The position numbers and the translations under genes were made by a program. Of a stretch of 64,000 nt of DNA, positions 11,463 to 22,799 are shown piece after piece. Each line of letters opens with the position of its first letter. Positions within the stretch are counted from its first letter, which is position 1. Source of the stretch: Hysterangium stoloniferum (taxonomy: Eukaryota; Basidiomycota; Agaricomycetes; Hysterangiales; Hysterangiaceae). The notes under the pieces are model-generated. The model worked only from the letters and a program-made list of their open reading frames with translations. It was not told the DNA's origin and did not search any database. The stretch covers positions 1 to 64,000 of the forward strand of contig WHVD01000186.1 in assembly GCA_015178975.1 (NCBI GenBank), in the 5' to 3' direction.

Positions 11463-12355
11463 TCAGCCTGTCCTGCCTCTGAATGGAGGAGACCCAACGA
11501 CCATAGGCCTTTTGGTGTGTTGAATGATAGTGCGAACGTGATCAGCAGATGTGGCTGTAATGTGGGCAATGAGAGGGAGCCGTGGGTGCAGTGACAGCAG
11601 GTCAGGAGTGGGAGGTGGTGTGCAGCTTGCGTCCCCACCAGAGGGAAGTCCTCCCGAGGCATCGGAATTTGATAGCAGATGCTCTAACAGGTCGACGAGG
11701 TCCACAGCTGAATGAATCGGTGCATGCTCAGGAAGGACACAAGCAGAGTCCACTAGCAGAGACCAAAACATGGAGAGCTCAACCTGTTTGATGTCCTCCA
11801 CTAAATGCAGCTGTTCCTTAGGGTCATTGATGCGTAAGTAAAGTGTGCTCATGCAGTCCGACAGCGTGAGGGACCTGCTATACCCTTGGATATGCCCTTT
11901 AGAAGGGGTTGCCACAAGGTTTGCTTCAGTCGTGTTAGTGTGCAGCCCACAGTAAAAATGTCCAAAGGGTAGTTGATTGACATGCACATCCAACGTGAGA
12001 AATAAGCCAAATCGGCCATGTCCCAAGAGGAAGGGGGAGAAGGTGGTTGCGGCAGAGGACTGCAAACAGGGTCACCCAGAGTGGGGTCAATGGCAAGGGG
12101 CATGTCATCCTGGACATCAGCCCTCCGCTTCCCTTTCGCTTTTTTGCTTAAGGGGGGAGGCTCCTTGGAGACTTCCATGGCTGGGGGAGGTTCCTTGAAG
12201 GCCTTCATGGCTAGGGGGGGTTCCACGAAGACCTCCATGACTGAGGGAGGCTCCTCGAGGACTTCCTGGGTTGGGTGATCAACATCCATCAATGTAATGT
12301 TGGGAAACACAAAGTGAGTAGGGAGAGGCAGGCAGAGGACTGTTACTGGTTTCAC
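11463..12355 (-). CDS. Uncharacterised proline-rich ORFs with a 10-residue repeat
   Basis: Two overlapping minus-strand frames cover this region: 12355-11849 and 12065-11463. The first contains about four copies of a ten-residue unit of the type 'EPPSVMEVFV', then a basic patch 'KKAKGKRRADVQ' that could be a nuclear localisation signal. The second continues with 'INDPKEQLHLVEDIKQVELS'. The two may be joined by an intron or a frameshift. I do not recognise the family. The position between retrotransposon fragments suggests a transposon-borne or captured sequence rather than a conserved host gene. Confidence 0.35.
12158..12270. repeat. 30-bp minisatellite, about four units
   Basis: Units of about 30 bp of the type 'ggctccttggagacttccat' plus 'ggctggggga' repeat in tandem. 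They encode the ten-residue EPP-type repeat on the minus strand, so the array expands by whole codons. Confidence 0.6.
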
Positions 12356-12389
12356 AAGCCCAGAGTCATGATTGCCAAACAGGAAGAGT

Positions 12390-14126
12390 CAGACCCCTGG
12401 CATGAGGAAGAATGCTCTATGGGAATCAAATCCACCAATCGTGGTCACATCCTTCTCAGTGAAACTGAAGATAAAACCGTCCCTAGGAGATCTAACATGA
12501 AACAAGGTAAGAAACACAGCAAGTTCTTTTTCAAATGAAGCCACAAGACAAGCATCACTAAACCCCCAAAGGAGTGCTGGATTTGTGGGAGTTTGGAGCA
12601 TTTCAAGATCAACTGCCCTCATGCAGGTAGGATGTCACATTACATCTCTATTAAAAAATGCTCCACACAGAACCCAACCGAGGAGGCAGAGGATCAGAGG
12701 GCTTATGAAATGGTTTATGGATTAAGCATACAGGGACAAGTACATAATGTTGATGAGGAATTGATTTTCATTTCTGTCTACCTTCCTCAATCAGAGAACG
12801 ACATCATTTTAGATGTGATTTCACCTTCAAATGAGAACAAAGCATCACAAGTCTATGTCTCCATATCAGACTCTGAAGCAGATGACTCTGTTCCGAATGC
12901 TACACCCAAGGTACTTTACGGTAGACGTGTCAGGAGGGACATCAAACTGGCCACAAAAAAGGAAAGTAAACGACCCAAGGTCCAATACCCTCGATCCAGT
13001 CAGCTTATGAAGGAGGATTTGACCATCATTTACCACAGAAGGGATCCCCCCAATGGATACCCCAGTATAGGGATCTCGGCATTACACGTCTATGGATGCA
13101 TAGGGAACTCAGAAGCCTCTAATCCTATCACAATCAGGCTGGACACTGCGGCCAACCTTTCCTTAATTTTGGAGGATTTCTATAAGGAACTAGAAGACTG
13201 CCCCAAGCTCAAACAAGGACTCAAGTTGCACCTTGTTCAGCTTACTGGTAATGCTAAAGTCTTAGGATACATCAATGTCCCCATTTACCTTGAAGACAAA
13301 ACCAGTATGCTCCTTAAATTTACTGCTGAAATATACATTGTCCGAGGTATGACTGTGCCAATTCTTCTTGGGGAGGACTTTCACATGAACTATGAGATTG
13401 GGACACTACGAGACCAGCCATTAGGCTCTAGATTGATTCTACCAGGGAGGGCAGGGTCTATCCTGTCCAGTTCCTCCAAAGAGCCTCAACCTTTAGCCTT
13501 CTTGATTAGCAAGATTCCCCTGGAGGAACAAACCAGACAAAGGGGTGTGTACTGAAAGAGTCACACGAGCCCTACAGGATTGTACTATAGAACCAGAATC
13601 AGCTCAATTAGTACCAATCCATGTTGGAGATCTTATCGGTGACCAATGGATAGTGGAGGGAGTCATCTTGCAGAATGACAATGGAAGTATACTAGCCGCT
13701 CCCACCACTGCTGTCTCTAGGGAACACACTGTGATACCTCTCACTAATCCCTCTCTGACACCATGAATCATTAGGTGAGGGGAAACTGTTGGATTAATTC
13801 ACGACACGAACAAATGGGCTCAGACGCCTAGATCTTCAACTGAGAAGGAATCAATGCAGTCAATGGCAACCAGGATCGCTCACCTCGTAGAGAGCCTATC
13901 AAGAATAGAAGAGGAGTGTGTCCTTAACCCTCGACCTTCTGGACAGTCCCCAGAATGGGAACTTGCAGATGATTTCGACCCAGCAGGCCCTAAAATGTCA
14001 GAGGTTGCCACCACAGAAACATTTCATTTGGAAGACTTACATAAGTTGGTTAACATAGGACCTGACATTCCTACAGACATCTCCTCTCGCTTGGAGTCAG
14101 TCTTGACTAAGAATGTCTAAGCCTTT
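12390..14126 (+). pseudogene. Ty3/gypsy gag-protease fragment
   Basis: Plus-strand remnant of a second gypsy element. A CCHC zinc knuckle, 'CWICGSLEHFKINC', is at 12575-12616 and is the nucleocapsid end of Gag. The aspartic protease region follows: 'IRLDTAANLSLI' near 13135-13170, with D-T-A where D-T/S-G is usual, and 'VPILLGEDF' near 13357-13383. Further on, 'IEPESAQLVPIHVG' (13590-13632) and 'QWIVEGVIL' (13648-13674) match the linker before the reverse transcriptase in fungal gypsy elements. The last recognisable piece is 'GQVDVKVSVPLKEGMQPISM' near 14150. A stop at 13552 and later frame changes break it; RT, RNase H and integrase are missing. Confidence 0.8.
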
Positions 14127-14349
14127 GGACTAGATGGGTGTTTGGGACAAGTAGATGTGAAAGTCAGTGTCCCATTGAAAGAAGGCATGCAACCTATTTC
14201 AATGCCAATGTTTCCAACTTCCCCCTGACTGCACCATGTTGGACGGCGTCGGCCTGGAAGAAGGATGGGGTGGGACAAAAGATCCCACAGCGAATGTCAA
14301 AGTCGATAAAATTTCCAAGAACGCATGCCTCGCCAGGTAGCTCTTAAAA

Positions 14350-16100
14350 TGTACTTTGGTTACGGTGAAAAGTAATCGTACAGTATGGTATCACTTTCAC
14401 CAACAGATACAATCAACTGAAAAGCCTATAAACATGCGACAGAACAATAGGTGCTCCTTGTGGCGTGGGGGGTGCTTTGATCCCTTTGCCCACAGTCGTG
14501 GAGGTTCGACCTGAAATGTATCCTTTGGTCAGTTTAAATCCGCTACGAAATTATGCCATTATCGTTCGGGTTAATCCTTTGTCTCCATCACAACTTAAAG
14601 AACTGGAAAGTATTTCAACCATAGCACCACACGCTTGAGCAATTCCGTTTTCCGCATTACAGCTGTTCCGAGTACCTAAGGCGGAGTTCAAAGTTTTAAA
14701 AAAATTCCGCTTTTGACCCACATTTCAATGCCCCTGTGCAGTACAGAAGTATCAAGCCTTTTATTGTCCATGACAATTAATAGGCCAATAGGTCTCCTAT
14801 CACCCAATCCATGAAAAAGGTATTAGCCATGCATCTTACCAGTGTTAGTACTGAGGTCTAGTACTACGAAAAACACTACTTAGTTAAAACACCAAAGTAT
14901 ACTAACTTAAATAAATTTTTTTGATGAGTGACAACTGTAGCTGTACATGGCAGTGGTTGGAAGGCTGCAGCGTCACTGAAATTTCAGGCCAGAAGTTGAC
15001 AGGACCTGAGTGCTTTCATCAGAATTAGGACAGAAGTAGATGATAACAATGGTGGTGTTCAGCTGCAGGCAATAGTGTATTTGTAGGAAATATATATTGG
15101 TAATGGCATATTCCGAAAATGATAATATGCCATTACAGCTGTTCTGAGTACCTAAGGTGGAGTTCAGAATTTCAAAAAAATCCCACCACAGACAAATTGT
15201 GCCATATCTCCAGAATGAGTGGCAATTAAGGCATAATAGCATTCTATGTGTATGATATTGTATGGATCTATGTATATATGTATATATTTGCCCTTATGAC
15301 AGGCTATTTAATATTCAGTGAAATATCATTGCAATGGTTCCCTTTCATTCAATTCTCTCTATATTTGCATATAAGCTGGTGGAATTAATGTTATGTATTG
15401 TATCTAAACATCACCTGAGTTGTAAGGCCTAATACTACCTTTTGAACAAGCTATATTACTCACTATCAAGTGTGCATACAGCAAGTGGCACAACTTGTTC
15501 AAAGGGTGGTATTACAGCTGTTCCGGATATCTATGGCAGGGTTTCAAAATTAAAAAAAGTCCCGCTTTGGAATTCATGGACAAATTTTGTGATATCTCCT
15601 GAACGGAGTGGAATTAAGACACAGGATTTTAGTATATATATTTTATAGTAGTAGAGGTATCTATATATGCATATATTTGGTCTTATGACACCTTATTTGA
15701 TATTCAGCTTAATATCACTTCAATGGCTCTCCACCATTCAATTAGATTTGCCTCTAGCCTTGGGGAATTGATGTTATGTATTGTATATAAATATTTTATG
15801 AGCTGTGGGGTTTAATGTGCCTTGTTGAACACAGCATACTACTCACTATATGCTAGTTTGAAATGTGCCTAGTCACCAGGTTCAGAAGGCAGTATTAAGC
15901 CTCAAAACTGAAGGAATATTTAGGATAAATATATATTATTATTTCTCAGAACCTAGACATGCATGTGACAAGAATTGAATGATACAATTGCAGTGACATT
16001 GAGCTGAATATTAAATAAGGCATCATAAGCCCAAATATATATATAGATCTATACTATATACATCAGGAAATTGTTTTCTGTCCTTATATACCTTGAATGC
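14350..16100. repeat. Non-coding region with a dispersed, partly tandem repeat
   Basis: A block beginning 'attacagctgttccgagtac' and running into an A-rich tract occurs at about 14657, 15130 and 15508. The copies at 15130 and 15508 head ~380-bp direct repeats that also share 'tatttaatattcagtgaaat' (15308 and 15694). An inverted copy of that last piece lies near 15985-16025. This region lies 3' of the Helitron coding strand and may be part of its non-coding end. No gene is seen. Confidence 0.5.
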
Positions 16101-16224
16101 ACTTGAAAAATGTTTGAGTAGATTTAAGGGAAATTTTGGTAAGGTTGACCTGGCTTGGAGCAAGGACTTTGGATCTTAAAACTACCTTGAAAAGCCCTGT
16201 ACCACTTACCCCAAGGAAATAGAC

Positions 16225-16345
16225 ATGGATGTAAGGAGTGTAAGGAAAATACCTTACAGCTGAGGGAGTATAAGGAAGATACCTTACTGCCAAGGATTGA
16301 ATAAGAGAGGTACCTTACCCCCAAGGGAGCATAAGGAAGATGCCT
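16225..16345. repeat. Short palindrome array
   Basis: Three to four copies of a small palindrome of the type 'taaggaagataccttac' are spaced about 30-50 bp apart. Each can form a hairpin. They lie just beyond the 3' end of the Helitron helicase frame. Confidence 0.5.
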
Positions 16346-16451
16346 TCTGGTCAAAAGGTGAAATTCACTGAACCTAAAAAACATAAGTCAGTCTCCTTTT
16401 GGAACCTTACTCATGGATCAATAATAACATCCTTAAACACTACATTTGCAG

Positions 16452-19400
16452 TCATATCAGTGTCATGGAGTAGGATTTTACTCTTGCCCAATTTGTCCCT
16501 CTTGAAATACCAACATAAAACTGTCTATGTGAGAATACAGGACTATGCAGATCCAATCCAACTAATTTTAAAGATTGATCCTGTGACTTATTGATAGTCA
16601 TAGAAAATATTAGCTTGACTGGAAACTGCTGACAATGCAGTTCAAATAGCACTTGTTTTGTAGTTGGAATAATTGTTATTCAAGGGATGAATGACAGCTC
16701 TCCTGCTGAAGGGCCTGTAATGATCTTTACTTGAAGTACTCTGTGAGTCATTTATATTAACCACAGTCTTGTTCCATTACACAGTCCTTATTCTGGATTT
16801 AAGTTTCAAAGAAGCATCAATAGTACTCCAGGTTTCAAATGCAATTACAGTACTTGGTGACAATCTTCCAAAGTTCATTGAGTTTAAGTACTCAGGAGGA
16901 TATAATGTCTCATTGGCTCCATCCTTGACACTGTCTGCACTGTGATAGGTTTGCCCAATCCTTGGAAATTTTTCAAAGAGTATGTCATTAATTTGGTCTA
17001 CATCTGAATTTTGAGGACAGAGAATGGCCTGCTCCAATGAAAACTCATTGGTAAGAACCTGTTAGGGTACGTACACAGTGGGTTTCCAGAGAAACCCGCG
17101 GGATATCCGGTAGGACTTGGCTTCAGCTTATAGGCTGTGCCCTTGCGAGATCGTGATGTCCAATTTCAGACAGGTGGACGGGAATCCCGGGAAGTCCGGG
17201 CAGGGTTTGTGGGTCAAGGGGTTGTAGATCAAGAGGTTGGGAGATAAATAAGAGAGATAGATGTGCCGGAGCCCATGGGCTCCGACTAGCGTGAGCAGTG
17301 TAATTCAAGTAGGAGTTTAGAGTGGAAAATGTATTATATTACTGGGGGGGAATCTAAGCCGATTTTCTGACTGGATTGTATGTACAACATCTGCCAGACT
17401 ATATAGACCATGGAATGAATGACATACCAAATCCAGTAATAATGAAATGAAACTAGCAAAACATGAAATGAGAATAGTAAACACCAATTTTGGTGTTAGG
17501 AACGGGACAGAACAGAGCAGAGTCTGAATCGTGACAAATCATAAACCATAACGGGAAACGGAGTGGGAGCGGAGTCCAAATCATGACAGGTCATTTAACT
17601 AAAATGGGAACAGGGCTCTGTTAGAGGGATGACGGGTTTTCTGAGTGGGGTCCAGTTACTGATGTGTGGGATGAGGTTGGACATAGACAGGGACAGAGTC
17701 CAGTGGGTATTCCAGTGACTGATACACAACATAACATAGTCAAATGTAGACAAGTCTGACATATGGAGTTTGGCAGGAATTCCAGTAAACTGACAATTGG
17801 TGCGTATGGGGCATGGGTGTGTATAAGTTAGTGCCTGGAGTCCGGTGGGAATTCTGGTCATAACAGAACCTCAGGATCATGTATGTTTGGATAAATAGTT
17901 GAGACTAAATTATCCAGCATTGGTCCACATAGCATGTGTTCAGAAACTTTAAAGATATGATTGAGAGGCATGTCCTTTCTATGACCAATATCCAAAAGCC
18001 ACTGAGCCAAAACAGCACTTTCTTGATCAGTGGGATCTACATGCATATTCTCAGTCAAAAACAGAATCTTGACATTGTTCCAAAGGTAAGACCATGAGAT
18101 ACATGCACCAATAATATCTTCTTTTGAACCTTTAGGAATGACAGGAAATGTCTATTGAAAGTCACTACCCCATGCTACTGTAATGCCTCTAAAAGGAATA
18201 TCCTTGTTAAGGATATCTCTAAGGTTCTGATTTACTGCCTCACAGGCAAAGTGATTCTGCATTGGAATCTCATCCCAAATAATAAGACTGACCTCTTTCA
18301 TTATATTGGTCTTATTTGAGCCTTTCTTCATCATACAGATGGATTTCTCATCAACTTCAAAGGGAGTTTGAAACATGATGTGAGATGTCTGCCCACCACT
18401 CAGAATAAGTGAAGCAATGCCAGAGGAAGCAACACAGAGTACAATGAGTCCTTTGCCTTTACAGGCATATGCCAAAGTATTCCAAACAAATGATTTTCCA
18501 GTATCCCCAGGTCTATTTAAAAAGAAAAGATTTCCATCTACTCTAGTTTCATGCTTGCAATGACAACATCAATAATTTGATTGTATACAACCATCTGGCC
18601 TCATTCAGCTTTTCAATATTTATATCTACTTTCATTTGCTCAGTTGCCTGGTCATAAGCCCTCTGCTCATTGATAAATTGATCTCCTGCTCTCTCCTCCC
18701 ATAGCTCTGTAAATTGAGGCATATAAGGGTACTCTGAGAGTGGTTTCCCACTTGTATGAAGAATTTCATCAAGCTTAAAGAGGCCAAAGTCATGGACTGT
18801 CTCATCAGATGGGTCTGGTTGATGAAGATGTGCCTGAAGAATGTATTTCAAGTCATCACAAATGTCTGCTTTGAATTCATGCCAGTGTGCAGCTGGATCA
18901 GAAGGAAAGCATTGGCTGAGAATAGTAGCAAACAGTCTCTTTAATTGAGATCCAGTCTGCATAGCCTTTGCCTTTCAAAACACAACTTCCATTATTTATA
19001 ATCTTCAAGTAGATCATGTGTCATGCTGCTTAGAATGAATGATAGACCTGTCCTTCATAGGTCCAAAGATCTTCAAAAGAAGTTGTCCCCTTGACAACTG
19101 TGAGTAAAGTATGTAGGAAGAACCTTGGGTCACTTGAGGGTCCTGCAAAATGAATATGTCCAATGGCAAATCCCCTTTTTCTTGTATTCCATTTTCTTTT
19201 TTTTTGAATTCCATGTGAAAAATTCTGGAAACTCAACATAGTGAAGTGAATTGACTGCTCTACCCTTAACGCCTATTGAATTTTAGAATTGGCCCCAAAG
19301 TATGCCATCAACTTGGTCTTGGAATGATAGGCAGCATCCAAAGCCTCTTCTGGACCCTCCATGCCATCAAAGATAACTGACTGTTGATTCTCTAAGTGCA

Positions 19401-20211
19401 CAGGAGGGCTATGACAGCAGGAATTTGAGTATGCATCTCATTTTCCAAAAGTCTCCAAAATACTTCTTATGCACTGACATAGCAGCCATCAATATATTGT
19501 TAAATTTCATCCTTGTTCTTTCCAAACTCCATTTTTGTATAAGCATGTCCTTTGTATATATACTTGTGAATATATTTAATGGAGTGAATATTAAGTCATC
19601 TCAACATTGATATGACATTCCAGAATGAGAAGAATAGCAGCACAGTAAGGGACAACATTTTGATTCTCTAGCTCATAACCTCTGACTTTATGCTTTCTGC
19701 CATCATTTCTACAGCAGTACTTTGAATAGCCATCTTTATTTATACTTGTAGATTCATGAAAGGGCTGTGGAAAATGCTTTATACATTTGTTATCTTTGAT
19801 ACATTTTTCACCACATATATGAATCATGAGCTCAGATCCTAACTTGTAAAGCTTTGGGTGCTTGTCTTGATCTGGAAACTCTGCAGATACTATGTATAGA
19901 ATCAACTTCTGCAGGGGTCTGAAGTTTTGTCCCTCTTCAAACCATATGAGAAAATGCATATGAGGGAGTCCACACTTCTGAAATTCAATGGTATGAATAT
20001 AGGCAACTATTTTGCTAAGGAAATTTTTCTTCTTAATGAGGTGAAGCAAGTGTGTCTTTTTAAATGCAAAAACACATGACATTATATTGGGGCAATGAGC
20101 TGCAGTTTGAACTGGAAGAAGTGCTTCAGTTATTTCCCTCCATTTGGGGTTAGCTGTCATAGTGATAAACATGCTTGCATTGCCCAACATATTATTAACA
20201 GACCACTTCAT
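16452..20211 (-). pseudogene. Helitron Rep-helicase, truncated and interrupted
   Basis: Minus-strand Helitron RepHel remnant. At the upstream end (20211-19600) is the Rep region with the HUH-type motif 'GLPHMHFLIW' near 19945-19975, followed by 'SELMIHICGEKCIKDNKCIK', as in the Helitron-like N domain. The PIF1-family helicase follows: Walker A 'GDTGKSF' near 18503-18523, Walker B 'IIWDEIPM' near 18257-18280, 'CPQNSDVDQINDILFEKF' near 16980-17030 and the C-terminal 'MTINKSQDQSLKLVGLDL' near 16545-16600. A solo LTR at 17060-17865 splits the helicase. Several stops and frame changes occur, and the N-terminus is cut by a stop next to the hairpin at 20259. Rolling-circle transposition would need this protein; it is inactive here. 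Confidence 0.85.
17060..17865 (-). mobile_element. Solo LTR (806 bp) inserted in the Helitron helicase
   Basis: The segment starts TGTTAGG and ends CATAACA, with GAACC on both sides (17055-17059 and 17866-17870), a 5-bp target duplication. It is the reverse complement of the LTR family at 25728-26565 ('ggcttcagcttataggctgt' is the clearest shared block). Leaving it out joins 'NIHDPEVL' to 'TNEFSLEQAILC' in frame in the Helitron. CpG sites present in the 25728 copy read TpG or CpA here, so this copy is older or was heavily methylated. Confidence 0.88.
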
Positions 20212-20258
20212 GCATGTCTCATCTCAATACCTTAGGATTCAGGACTCATTGATAAATA

Positions 20259-20364
20259 GAGAGTATTTGCAACTAATATATATTAGCAAACTGAATGGTG
20301 TTCCTGATATAAATGTCAGGAACCAATTCAGTTTGCTAATATTTCATTAGTTGCAAATACTCTC
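20259..20364. repeat. 106-bp near-perfect hairpin
   Basis: Arms of about 48 bp beginning 'gagagtatttgcaactaata' pair with the inverse copy ending 'gcaaatactctc', around the loop 'tataaatg'. It sits at the truncated 5' end of the Helitron coding region and could be a small foldback MITE or a Helitron-associated palindrome. No convincing target duplication was found. Confidence 0.75.
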
Positions 20365-22036
20365 AAAAACATGACGCCTGATCAACAATTGAAGTCGACG
20401 GTGCAGCAGCCGCAGTTTTATGCCTGAAAAAATCATCAGGAAGTACAGGATACCCCATCGACTAATTCCTGTCAGCGCAAGCTGAGAGAATTGACCGTGT
20501 GGGATTCGATGGCTTTCCATGCAACAGCCTTGCACCACACTCTATACCCGAAGTGGCTTATTGTTTTAGAGGAGTCGCTGTTGATCTCTTGCGCCAAGGT
20601 CTAGAGCATGTTCCCGACGCTTCTGCTGCAATGCCGGCTGTCAAGGAGGCTTTCCCCGACTTGTCTATCTGGGATAAATTAGGGAGTCCCTCTGTTCCAT
20701 TGTGCGAAACAAGCCAGAGACCACGTATAATAACACTTTAGGTTTTGCCGCCCGATGTTGAGGGAAGTAACGTTGTTAGCTTGCGTGTCCTTGCAATGTA
20801 CAAAGTCTGCTCAATCCAAGTCAATGGAGCGTGATTGCACACATGCGAGGCGTTGGAAAAGACGAAAGGGGGGCATTCGGAATGCAACTCTGAACGGCGA
20901 AGCCAGCAAGCAGCTTGCACGCTCGGTACCATCTTTATGTGTAACGTTCTCATATGGTAACGGCAAGTGCTTTGGTGGCTAAATCCTCGGCCTGCGAACA
21001 TACTATCGGAGAATGTGAAGGCAACGAAGTAGCTAGTTTTTCCTTGGATTCTGCCTCCAGTTAACAGGATAGCAGCCGACTGGGGGGTAAAAAAATGGCA
21101 GATGAGAACATGCCGTCAAAGACGCGGGGTCACTTGTACAGGGGTGGAGTATGTGTGTATCGAAGAAGGCTTGTAGAATCATGAAGCGTGGTCAATCCCA
21201 CAAAAATTGAGTGGTAATATAAACCCTGGTACAATACACTCGACGAAATCAGCAGGGTGCGGCTACAATTTATCGGCGAAACGTGGAGTCCATAAAGTAA
21301 CCAATTCGTTCAGTACTTTCCAGTTTAAGGTAGAGTGACCGCGGGAATGCGTTCTCCCAGAACGTGTGCGTAATTTACTGGACCTACAGGTCTCGTATTT
21401 GAAAGAACGCGGAGACGAAAACTTGGACTAAGAAATACTCGACAGCATGTAATTGGAAGTGGCCTCAAATGAAAACGACCACTTGCGGCGCGTTTCCCGG
21501 TGCCGACCCTGGGTGACCATACTTTGTCGCGCCATGTTGAGTCTCATTTGTGAAATGGCCTCTCAACATCTTCAACAACAGCCAGAGCCAAGGAGGCTGA
21601 ACCGAAGCTTGCGACATGAAGAATCCCGGTACTTCACCACCCTGGTATCGCCAGACCTTCAGGCTAATCCGGAAGGGTCTCCTTTCCACGATGAAACTAT
21701 GAAAGATACAGTAACTTCTAATGAGGCTGAAAACCGACGGGTTGATCATGGAGCTGTGTTTTCACTCCAACGCTTGTTCGCGAATACATTGATGGAACAT
21801 TCGGCGTAGAATCGCTGAACAGGAATCACAATTCTCTGCGAAGATGCTTCAATATATCGTAATCAGAGATCATATTGACACATTTAACGAGATCATCTCC
21901 AGCCACCCGGCCCTCTAGATCATCCAGGCATGGAGCTTTGTTAGGTTTGGCGCAACTGAGGCTGACACTGCGTAACGACTTCGATGCCAATGTCTGACAG
22001 AACGGAACTGCGTAGGGGATTAAATGATGTGTCTAG
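20365..22036. other. Host-like sequence without an assigned gene
   Basis: Base composition here is richer in GC than in the transposons on either side. Short open frames exist (20499-20741, 21453-21809 on plus; 21465-21749 on minus) but none has a recognisable motif or a supported splice model. The last ~45 bp before the MULE (minus strand) are the original downstream continuation of the gene broken at 27117. Confidence 0.4.
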
Positions 22037-22799
22037 CGCCTAAATGGGCCATGGGAAAGTGCCGCGCAGGGTGTCGCGACTGCCGCGAACACCTCAAAAT
22101 GCCCTCAAAGATACATTTACCTAGCATAAAATAGATATAGTTTTGTATATATTCTTCATAATATATCAATCTGTGTACTGGGGCCTTGTTACTTTACTTT
22201 AAGACTGTGTTTTGATGTTTAAAATTGTAAATTAACTCCTTTTCTAAGAGCATATATAATTTAAACTGGTATTTTCAGTATTACCATTTGAAATATAGCT
22301 ATGTTTTAGTTTAAAGCCAAAATGTATATTCGCGGCAATTGTTCACTTTTTGCGGCACCCCTCACAGCAGTGCGCGGCAACAGAGTGCTCTACAATTCGG
22401 GAGCCAAACCACACTATATCTTTTGGTGACACTCTGATCAACTTCTCTATTCATCCAGTGTTATTGAGCATTGTTTCTTTCCAGTTATTCTACACTTCTG
22501 TAAGAGTTTTGGGAATCTCTTGCTTTGGAAAGGTACTATCCTTTCTTTTAGATGGCTGTCTCTTTTTTTTCTTTTTATAGCTTGCTCTTTGATTAGGTTG
22601 GGAGTACCTGGCTGATAGATCATGACTATTAACTAAGAAGTACACCTACAAGGTCTTAGTGTGCTGTAGCCTTGTACCTGTATCACGGTAATTTGTATTG
22701 AAGAGAGATTTCCAGAAAACAATATAATATGGTTTTTCAGGTAATTCAATTCAGCCTTCAACATTGATAGCCTCTAACAAACCTAGAGCACATAATTCA

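Noticed and set aside
11849-12278. Plus-strand frames opposite the proline-rich ORF
   Set aside because: They mirror the minisatellite and lack any motif; the minus-strand repeat is the more regular one.
16225-16345. CRISPR-like array of short palindromes
   Set aside because: Units are imperfect and unevenly spaced, there are no cas genes, and the genome is eukaryotic.
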